64,000 bases of DNA, from positions 248,001-312,000 of the forward strand of contig CAKJVC010000147.1 in the NCBI GenBank assembly GCA_918026815.1, given 5' to 3'. Within the stretch, counting starts at the first letter, position 1; every line of letters starts with the position of its first letter. This document shows, in pieces, positions 55,166 through 64,000 of this stretch. The notes below the pieces were generated by a model that saw nothing but the letters and a program-made list of their open reading frames with translations, was not told the origin of the DNA and did not search any database. This DNA is from Chalara sp. BL73 (taxonomy: Eukaryota; Ascomycota; Leotiomycetes; Helotiales). A program made the position numbers and the translations under genes.

Positions 55166-56657
55166 TCAAAAATTCATCGATTGCTCCATCTCCGTGACGT
55201 AGAGCTTAATATGGGAATCCATCTTTAAAAATTCGTCATGTGCGCTGTGGATCTCGTTCTCGATATTCTCTTTCAGGTCCGCCATCTAAATATTCTTTAG
55301 TAGAAGGTCTAATAAATATTTGGAAAGTGAAGCATACCTTCTTTTCTGTTTGCTCGATCCTAACTCTCCTCCTTTCCATTTCTCTCGCCTTCTCAGCCCT
55401 CTCCTCCGTCAGTTTCTTGTGCACTGCCCTTAACTCCTCCATCCGCTCCTTGGCGCTCATTGCTCTTTCTTTGCTGCCTTCACGCAGCTTGTCTGTACGC
55501 TCTACCCACTTCGATAACTGCCTTGACAATAACCCTTCCGCTCTCTCTACCTCACGGACGCTGTTACCTCGGTCTCCTAACACTTCTCGCTGTCGTGCCA
55601 TCCTTACATTTTCTTCTTCTTCCTTTGCTAACTCAACAGAAATATCTTCCAGAAGTTTGATACAAGAGGATACATCGGATGAAACTACAGAGAAGGTGTC
55701 TGTTGAGGTTTGAAGGGCTCTAGCGCGACGATCCATGGTATCGATCTGTGATTTCTCGGCGTTCAACGCATTACTTAGCTCAGTCAGAGATGCCTGTAAG
55801 GCAGCTGTCGATTGCATTGCGTATGGTCGTAACTTGGCACTTTCCTGTTTCAGCGTAATTGTCTGGGCAGTTTTGTCTTCCAGTATTCCAGTTAACTCGC
55901 TCTTCTTAGATTTCAGGTCCTCAAACCGCCGGGTAACCTTCTCTTGGCTCTGCTGTAGTCCCTTGAGCTTCTTCTTGAGCTCATCGTTCCGCCGTAATTT
56001 TTCAGCGACATGCGCTTCCATTGCTTTTCGGTCCCGCTTCAGGCTCTCCAGACGCACCTCCATCTCATCATTCTCCACAATTGTTGTTTCAATCCGCATC
56101 TTGATTGTATCCGCCTTCTTCACATGCTCATCCATGACCGCTGTCTGGCTCTCCCGGAATCGAACGAAGTTGATGATGTATGAGAAGATCTTGACCATGC
56201 GATCGTGAGTCGGCTTGTATAAGTCCTGAAACGAGAAGTCATTGATCCCACACTCGACCATCAACTTGCGCAAGCTCGCATAGAAACCCATAAGATTGCG
56301 TGCTTCAGCAGGAATGATGTCCACGAATTCTCCGCATACATCTTCCGCAGCTGCGCGCATGGCCGGGTCAACGGTGTCGCGTGTTGTGTTCATGAGCAGT
56401 TCTGCGAACCATTCGAAGATCATTTGTATTTGCATTGGGTTTGGCTTTTGAAGATCTGCCACGGTAAATGGAACCCCAATATCGCTGATACATCCTACGA
56501 TCTCTTTTTCGGGCTATTCAGTCTGTCAGTGAAGCCCATGCGATAATCTAGTGATGCATACCAAGCGCATGAACGCGTCGCTCTCCTCCTCCTTCTTCCT
56601 CCCTCTATTCTGCTGTTGAGAATTCGGCACCATACTCATGCGAGGATTGTAAGACAT
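55166..56657 (-). CDS. NUF2: NUF2, Ndc80-complex kinetochore subunit
   Basis: Three exons (56657-56562, 56513-55338, 55285-55166) give 463 aa. The N-terminus ([12 protein letters not shown] and [16 protein letters not shown], then [20 protein letters not shown]) is the calponin-homology-like globular head. After [16 protein letters not shown] and [20 protein letters not shown], coiled coil runs from about residue 160 to the end (Glu/Lys/Arg/Leu heptads). The last exon, [20 protein letters not shown], completes the C-terminus that contacts Spc24/Spc25. Nuf2 pairs with Ndc80 to bind microtubule ends at kinetochores. The C-terminal intron was resolved by phase. No defects were seen. Confidence 0.94.
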
Positions 56658-58255
56658 AGTGACAGAGTGTGGAATATTTTGGGGTTTGCTACACTGTGTT
56701 TCTTGTAAGGTCGCATCAAAACTATGGTTGCTGATTGTTGCTATCAACAAACCGATAAACATTGGAGGCGCCACTCTCTTGGCGGTCACCAGGTCACATG
56801 ATATACTTAGCCACATTCAGTCAGTGAAACACCTAATATTACGTACTTAACACTTCCAAATAGATCCAGGGTTCCATATCTCCGAATGTGGCTTTATATT
56901 GAGCTCCTAACACTTCACTTAAGGAGGCCACTTTTCAGCTAAATCATGTGATTGACCTAGATATTCTTAGCTCTCAAACCCAACTTTTTTATCAGTCAGT
57001 CTGCTAGATCCCAATAACGTTGAGAGCTGTGATCACAAGACAATAGGCCATATTCAGCGGAGTTGTATTGAGGACCCCTTGCTGATAATGATACGTTGTA
57101 GCAGGTTTCGGCCGACTTGCATGCCATGCATATATATTGATGAACTTTTTTGCCCGGCCGAGCTCGAAGCTGCGGTTATAAAGTACATCAAATCTAAGAA
57201 ATTTCATCTCCCAAGTAAATCATTTAAAAGGGCCATTGTAGCATTGACAATCTTATACTGCAAATACTCATATCGGATCTGTGCCGTCAAGCAGGTTATC
57301 AATGAATGGCTGTATTTGGTACCGGAGAACACCTCGCTATAACTGACATTAAATATGGCTTTTGATGGCTAAGCCAGGTCCTCAATACTCACTCATCAAT
57401 TCGGAGCATATTATCGATGACCCCCAAATCCACTCAGCTGATGTGAAAGTTATTTGTCAACTACTGCGAATAGAGTTCGGAGCAATCCAGAGCATGCACG
57501 ATTAAATCGCCACGCATATCCCCGCAATGTCACATCGTCATTCATTAACAGGTGGTCTTTTGATATTTGAAGTTATTTAAAAAGAGGTCTGGACACTGCA
57601 TATGGATGGTTTAGGAGTTCCCAGTCCACTTTTTCTATGCAGGTCAGCTGCAAGTTCGGGTTGATAGGGAAATGGCCGCTTGTGACTTCCGAACAGCTTC
57701 GACCGATCGCCTTGTAGATTTATCTCTCGTCGTGACATCGCAGAAGAAATTTCTGGTGGAAGCACATTCGCTGACTCCATGCAAGCAAAAGACCTCACAG
57801 GCCTCAATTCATTTTGTTGACCGCATGTTGAGATGAGACCTTTCAAATCATGTTTTTACACGGCATCGCGGAACAGTAATCAGCTGTACGTACTTGACCA
57901 GCTGTGACCTCATCATTAGTCGTACTGCTGTTGCTGGTGCAAGTTTGGCGTGGGGGGCGTTGGACTGTTTGCGGGGCAAAGTGGTGTACGAACACAATCA
58001 TTCCAGGTACCATTCCTCCAAATTCACAAGAGGGGTTCAAGGCGTTCGGCTTGGTTCCTGCTGATTTCTTAGCTTAGAATGCGCCGGTCCCAATTGTCAA
58101 AATGTGGTGTTTAGACATCTCCCCAAGGCCATGGACTGGTGGCACTATTTTCCTAGTGCCCGCATCACTGGATCTCCTTCTAAAGGGCCTACATCACCTT
58201 ATTAATCTTCGTTTTGCACGTTTCAACCTCTTTCCCTTCCCAATTCTTCCATACC
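56658..58255. other. 1.6-kb divergent intergenic region (NUF2 / EGT1)
   Basis: Short frames on both strands (e.g. 57577-57846 minus, 57079-57342 plus) have no features and do not splice convincingly to each other. Both promoters should be here. No repeat or RNA was recognised. Confidence 0.45.
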
Positions 58256-61200
58256 ATGGCTGTTCTCAACGCTTCGAATGGTGCCGTTGATGTTGGCAAA
58301 ATGGTAAAGGAACCATGCATCCAGAGCGTGTCAAAGCCAACTTCTGTTAGCACCACAAATACAGATATCATCGATATTCGTCATGATGCCGTCGAGATCA
58401 GTCTCAAGGACGACATCATCGAACAACTTACCCCTGAGACTGGATTGAAGCAGCTTCCTACACTCCTTCTCTACGATGAAAAGGGCTTACAGCTGTTTGA
58501 AGAGGTTCGGAGGCAATCCTACACTAAAGAAAGTGGACAACGGGGATTAACCTTGGACAGATCACATACCTGGACGAATACTTCCTCACCAATGCCGAGA
58601 TAGATGTTCTTAAAAACCACGCTCAAGATATAGCGAAAGCTATAAAACCTGGTTCGATGATCATAGAGTTGGGTAGCGGGTTGGTCGGAATAGCAAGATT
58701 GGTCGATTTCTGAAACTAATCAACACTAGAAACCTGAGGAAAATCCTGATCCTGCTGCGTGCTTTGGAGAATGTTGGCAAAGATGTGGACTACTATGCAT
58801 TAGACCTATCTGTGAAAGAATTGAAACGGACACTCGAACAAGTTCCTGTTTTCAAGCACGTCAGGTGTCATGGTCTTCATGGCACATACGATGACGGACT
58901 TGATTGGTTGAAAACGCCAGAAAACAGACCAAAGCCGAAGTGCATCATGTCTTTGGGGTCGAGCATTGGTAGGTGGTTTCAACGGTCTGCCTTCCGTAGA
59001 TTAATTATCGCACAGGGAACTTCCATCAAGCCGATGCAGCAACTTTCCTTCGAGGGTTCTCTACGGTCCTAGGACCATTTGATTCAATCCTTATTGGACT
59101 TGATGCAACAATTGATGCAGCGAAAGTTTAGTGGGTTTTCCGAATACTGCTACTCATCACAAAACCTAATGCGATATTTACAGTCATGCGTACAATGGTA
59201 TGAATAATCAGCCTTTAACGCCAAGAAAAGCTATTCTTTAATAGTGCTTCTATACTTATGAGGTTTGGATCGTAAGCTTACCTCTAATGTGTCAAGATGT
59301 CTAAGGTGCTGTCAAGGGAAGTATCAGGGCTATTCATGAGGCAACCCCTAGCCACAGCATGGTAATTTTTTTGGGTAGATAGACACGTCGTTGGGGAAAT
59401 TTGCAGCTCCAACAATGTCTAAATCCAAGTGACACATCAGAGATAAGCTCATGATCCGGGCCAAGGGCATGCGCAAAGGCATATTTATCTTCTTTTATTC
59501 ATATCAAGCAAAGTTAGAAATACGCTAACCAACACTACATTCAGACGAAAAAGGACTCACTCATCGGTAAGAGCCCTCTGCCAAGCATATTCGCAACACT
59601 AAACATTGTTTAGATTCATTCTGAATGGACTTTCTCATGCTAACGAAATACTTGGGGAACCAGTTTTTAAGCTGGAAGACTGGGAAGTCTTAGGAGAGTA
59701 TGTTTTTGATGAGCATGGGAGCCGACACCAAGCTTTTTATATTCCAAGACGCGATATACACTACAAAGATATACATATCAAGGCTGGTGAGCGCGTAAAG
59801 GTTGAGCAAAGTCTCAAATACTCTTCACAAGATGCAGAAAAGTTGTGGAAAAACTCAGGGTTGGTAGAACGATCAAGATGGTCAGCCTCATCAAACGAAT
59901 ATAGTAAGTACACGTCTGTCAACCTAGGCAGCTTTGCTTTTTCTTACCCCAGATTTCGCAATGTCACACTATAGTGCCAACGGCAAGTCCATTGAGGCTC
60001 CGTTCCCAACCCTTATTCTGCATTTTCGGGTTGAAGGGTCGATCGCATGATCTTCGTTCCGAAAGTGTGGGGGTTTCTTGGTGGTGTGGCGCTTGGGCCT
60101 TTGTGTAACTTTGTTGTACAGGGGCGTATTAGTTTCTAAGATCCTGGGCAATGAATCACAGCTAAGAGAAGACTGCACTGCTTTTGCTAAGCAGCTAAGC
60201 TTTTGGCACCTCTTATCCCCCCATGTCATTGCAACTTAAACCATGCACTATTGGAATAGCCGCTAACATGCCTTACAACAGATATACATCTTTTAACAAA
60301 TATGACTTTCAATCCTGACCCTTCTGTATATGCTGCCTCCACAGCTCCTACCCTGGAAGAATGGGAAGGGCTTTGGGCGGTATGGGATCAGGTAACGCAA
60401 GGCATGATACCGAATGAAGAATTAGCTGAAAAGCCTATCAAACTTCGAAATGCCTGCATCTTCTACCTTGGACATATTCCCACATTCTTGGACATACAAC
60501 TAACAAAGGTTACCACCCTTCCTCCTTGCGAACCATCTGACTATCGTCGAATATTTGAAAGAGGGATTGACCCTGATGTGGATGACCCTTCGCAATGTCA
60601 TGCCCACTCAGAAATACCAGACGAATGGCCGCCACTCAAACAGATACTGGACTACCAGATAGATGTTCGTGCTAAGGTTTCCCACTTGTATGGCAGGCAA
60701 AAAATAACACGAGACATTGGGCGAGCGCTTTGGGTGGCCTTTGAACATGAAGCCATGCATCTCGAAACTCTTCTATATATCCTTATACAGAGCGATAAGA
60801 CCTTACCCCCCACAGCAGTAACACCAGATTTCAAGGGAGATGCTATTGCTGCAAGATTGACACGGGTCCCTAACCAGTGGCTCAAGATACCAGAGCAGAC
60901 TTTTACCATAGGCCTCGATGATCCTGAGGACAACACAGGGCCTGATCACCCCTTTGGTTGGTAGGTGTGCCAAATAGCATTGAGAATCCCTAGCTCACCT
61001 GTTGTAGGGATAATGAGAAACCTTCTCGACAAGCTTGCGTGCCTTCGTTTCAGGCTCAGGCACGGCCAATTACTAATGAAGAGGCAAGCAAACGTCAAAT
61101 TAATACTCCTCCCGCACTGACAGAAGATCAGTACGCTCAATACCTTGAGCAAACACATAACTCGAAAATACCTGCTTCATGGGCAGAAAGGGGAGACAAA

Positions 61201-62054
61201 TCCCAAACCAATGGGCATACAAATAGGTATACCAACGGACATACTAATGGTAATTTTAACGGCGCAGCACTGACAAAAGCATATCTTGGAGGAAAATTTG
61301 TTCGAACTGTCTATGGCCTAGTTCCTTTGCAAGACGCTCTCGACTGGCCCGTTTTCGCATCATACGATGAACTCGCAGACTGTGCAACTTGGATGGGAGG
61401 AAGGATTCCCACTGTCGAAGAAGCTAGGAGCATATATCATTATGTGGACGAGTTGAAGACCAAGGAGGCCGAACGTCAACTTGGAAAAACGGTTCCTGCC
61501 GTTAACGGGTGTGTGCCGTAAGTTTACTGTCATACTGTACTAACTCTCTGTTAGGCACCTCATCAATGATGGTGTGGAGGAAACACCGCCACTACGAGAT
61601 TCAAATAATAGCGAAGCCTCACGAAGGCTGTTCGCTAACCTTTCTAATGCCAATGTTGGCTTCAAGCATTGGCATCCTATAGCTGTTACGAGGAATGGGA
61701 ACAGGCTTGCTGGGCAAAGTGATATGGGTGGCGTTTGGGAGTGGACGAGCTCTCCTCTGAGCCGACATGAAGGTTTCGAGCCTATGAAGCTCTATCCGGC
61801 TTACACAGGTAATATCGAAAACGACGCCTGAGGGATGAATGCTGAACTCTCGACAGCTGATTTCTTTGACGGCAAGCATAATGTCATGCTTGGGGGCTCA
61901 TGGGCCACTCACCCAAGAATTGCCGGCAGGAAAACATTGTGAGAAAATAAGACATATAGTTCACGCTTGAAAACTAACTTAATTCAGTATTAATTGGTAC
62001 CAACGAAAATATCCTTACCCATGGGCCGGAGCAAGACTGGTAAAAGATGTTTGA
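58256..62054 (+). CDS. EGT1: Egt1, ergothioneine biosynthesis methyltransferase/sulfoxide synthase fusion
   Basis: Twelve exons (58256-58504, 58561-58679, 58730-58968, 59016-59130, 59184-59197, 59545-59566, 59614-59903, 60282-60960, 61008-61508, 61555-61808, 61857-61938, 61988-62054) join in phase to 876 aa. The N-terminal EgtD-like SAM methyltransferase (about 35-340; IDIRHDAVEISLKDDI, IELGSGNLRKIL, YYALDLSVKELKRT, IMSLGSSIGNF) makes hercynine from histidine. The DinB domain (about 365-540) has the iron ligands HEAMHLE (H-x3-H-x-E, near residue 504). The FGE-sulfatase-like domain (about 570-870; HWHPIAV, GGVWEWTSSPL, LGGSWATHPRIAGR, NWYQRKYPYPWAGARLV) catalyses O2-dependent C-S bond formation with cysteine. 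The gene first looks broken because its frames are short, but splicing restores all of it. Exons 5 and 6 are 14 and 22 nt, and introns 5 and 7 are about 347 and 378 nt while the others are near 50. Confidence 0.93.
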
Positions 62055-62997
62055 TTCCAAGTTAGTTGGACAATGTCCATTTTCAACAAATGTGATTGTC
62101 CAAAAGGCTTTCCTGGGAATAAATCCAACTTTGTTCCTGGGGGGCTAATGGTAGGACTAAAAGTTGTGGCATTGTAGGCATGGTTGGTGGTTTTCAATCA
62201 CTAAAAATTAATGGTTAATGCTGCATGATAGGAACTCTAGATGCAGAACCTTTCTTAGCAAATGAGCTCAGAGTTTTCTCAGCTCTATTGACGTATAGCC
62301 CCCAGCACAAGTTGTGTTTGTGGTGATGCCTACTCCCGTGAGCTATGTGGCACAAATTGAGTGGTGCAAACGGATATCTAACCATCCTCTGTGGGAGTGC
62401 ATCCCAACTTCGTCTTTTCGTAGTCTCGTGTTCTAGGATTGTATCTTCATCTATTAGCTATAAATTTTGCCTAACATTAAATTTACGTGAGGTTCAATTG
62501 AAGAGCGGGTCCTGCCTCTCATCTTAGTGGCTACCGGTTTGGGAAGTAAGTCAATATCGATAACCTTAGCAGCCACACAAAGGCCGAACTCTACACCTTC
62601 AATTGCAGCAAAAATAACACCTCTTCTCTCCCTACAACACTAAGTGAAGTTTGGCATTCCCCCTCGCTCATCACGGCCACTGTCATTATCCTCATATCCG
62701 CAATCCTAATTTTGCTCCTTTCCAAGTACCGATGTTGAATTTCAAGAGTTATCCAAAAGTTAGTAAGTCAAATCCCTTGCTACAATCATCCCCTCGGTGC
62801 TATAGCCACTATTAACATGTTCAACGAATATCAAATTCTTGCACAATCAATCCTCATCACTATTGATCAAGGCTCACAAGGACTTCTTGCCCACCTTGTC
62901 CCATTCCCTCCCACCTCCACACCGCGGCATCTCGTACATTGCTGACCGAACATCAACAGAGCACTCTTTGCCTTGAGATTTTAACAGCACTGGTAAG
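62055..62997. other. Intergenic, nothing recognised
   Basis: About 940 bases between EGT1 and the last gene, both on the plus strand. Part may be 5' UTR or an upstream exon of the last gene, but no exon was convincing. Confidence 0.45.
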
Positions 62998-64000
62998 ATG
63001 AATTGGGCAACAGTCGAGCTTAAACCCCGTCTCTACAAAGGAAAGGAACTTTATAGGTGGGACGTCTCTCCGGGACTTGGTATGAATCCCACAAAAGCAC
63101 GTCCTATGTAAATTACTGACTATTCAAAGAGCATCATTGTGGAACTTGTGCTACCCCTCTCCATAGTCAGTAAAATACAATCGTTTCTTTGGAGCTTGAC
63201 TGAATATCTCTGGAGATGCTCGAGCTAAGACTTCATGCTTGGGAGTACACGTAGAGCCTTGCTATAGGTTCCATCAGCAGTTGCACTTCGTTGGTATGGC
63301 CTCCACCTGCATGATGGCTGAATTTATACTGACATTATCTGCAGGTAAAGCCCACGAGTGCTTTGGGTATGCAATTTCTCCTTGATCCTTTTTGTTCGAC
63401 ACTAATTTGAACACTCACAGATGCAACAAGTCCGACGAAATGCACCATGTTAGACATAAGGAGATACTAAAGCTTGTAAGACTAATAATTGCCATTGATG
63501 AGCCGAAGTCCCTTGCGGAAGGTTTGCAGGCCCCATCCTCTGGCAAGTCACACCAAAGTTCTATGGGTGTTGCCTCCAGTGGAATGACAGATACTAGTTC
63601 TGATACTGGAATTCTTGGAGAGGACGGTCGTCATCTTACAAGGAGCGAGAGAAAGAAGGCAAAGAAGGCAGGAACAGCGAACAGGCGATACAATAGCTTG
63701 GACGTGTTTCCACAGGAGTCTCTCGATTTTGTCAGTGAAGCAATACACCGTATTGTCCATGACAGTAAAGGAGCTTGGCGAGGAACTTACAATTATGACA
63801 AACGGATTCCGAAGGCACAGAGTAAGGATGCCGAAGAAGCTTCTACAGGCTTTACAGATGGAATTGAAAGGTTCACCGCTCTCAGTTTGAAGAACTTCCA
63901 CGATCTGACTCCTCGGCAAAGAAAAATTGTGAAGAAGGAAACAACGCCGACAAGTCACACAAGCTTTGGGGGCGGCTCTCGTAAATATACGCCAAAGAAA
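62998..64000 (+). CDS. Unknown protein, 5' part (runs off the right edge)
   Basis: Probable start MNWATVELKPRLYKGKELYR (62998), then WDVSPGLG. A short exon near 63346 (KAHECFG) is joined to an exon starting at 63421 (CNKSDEMHHVRHKEILKLVR) that stays open to the window end. The 63421-64000 part has no stop and is Ser/Lys/Arg-rich (LTRSERKKAKKAGTANRRYN, SLDVFPQESLDFVSEAI, NFHDLTPRQRKIVKKE). The join creates C-F-G-C-N plus nearby His residues, a possible small zinc site. The intron from about 63079 to 63345 is long and might hide another exon. No family is recognised. The exon model is provisional. Confidence 0.5.

Noticed and set aside
55240..56208. Two 157-codon plus-strand frames
   Set aside because: Antisense to the coiled-coil part of NUF2. 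Charged heptads often leave long open antisense frames.
57577..58040. Two adjacent minus-strand frames that might splice together
   Set aside because: The only possible donor is poor, the joined protein has no features, and nothing supports transcription.
58256..62054. EGT1 first looks like a pseudogene with many broken frames
   Set aside because: All breaks coincide with GT-AG introns. Joining twelve exons restores every conserved block and the frame to the natural stop.

Overview
The window is eukaryotic nuclear DNA from a filamentous ascomycete (Pezizomycotina). The evidence is dense genes on both strands broken by short GT-AG introns (mostly 45-60 nt), intact fungal families (Egt1, Svf1, CnxE, a Liz1/Fen2-type transporter, Bqt4), and possible C-to-T decay in one pseudogene. 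A leotiomycete is my guess, but I cannot prove it from the sequence. Exons were joined by eye using GT/AG sites, reading phase and family knowledge. For nearly every gene given with exon coordinates, exon lengths sum to a multiple of three.

Layout. 1-10 kb: an APSES cell-cycle transcription factor (MBP1 type, cut by the window edge), a long LYR-motif protein, a GNAT acetyltransferase, a Liz1/Fen2-type MFS permease, a nitrilase-fold amidase and SVF1. 10.5-11.1 kb: a divergent histone H4 variant. 11.1-15.3 kb: a gene-poor island holding a broken CorA-like gene. 15.4-28.2 kb: a dense housekeeping block with an HLTF-like SNF2/RING ATPase, BUB3, GPN2, POP5, CNXE, a Cys-rich unknown, VMA16 and TOA2. 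28.7-37 kb: a TMEM42-like membrane protein, a coding remnant, an O-methyltransferase and two tandem RRM proteins. 37-43 kb: a very large disordered protein and a BQT4 homologue. 44-56.7 kb: Rho-GDI, PPG1 phosphatase, a Q/P-rich zinc-knuckle protein, AP-3 beta, an unknown and NUF2. 58.2-62.1 kb: EGT1 (ergothioneine synthesis). 63-64 kb: the 5' part of an unknown gene leaving the window.

There are no operons. Neighbours are arranged as divergent pairs sharing promoters (BUB3/GPN2, POP5/CNXE, VMA16/TOA2) and convergent pairs with very short 3' gaps (GPN2/POP5, six bases between stops; unknown/NUF2; Rho-GDI/PPG1). Several genes relate to chromosome biology: MBP1, the H4 variant, HLTF-like, BUB3, NUF2 and BQT4. 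They are dispersed, so I do not read them as a cluster. The most interesting items are the H4 variant, the tandem RRM pair with a shared intron position, the histidine-rich linker in CNXE, the decayed CorA relic, the micro-exons of EGT1, and two coding signals that simple ORF calling misses (the extra 3' exons at 26.1 kb and the remnant at 30.3-30.9 kb). No CRISPR array, rRNA, intact transposon or convincing tRNA was seen.
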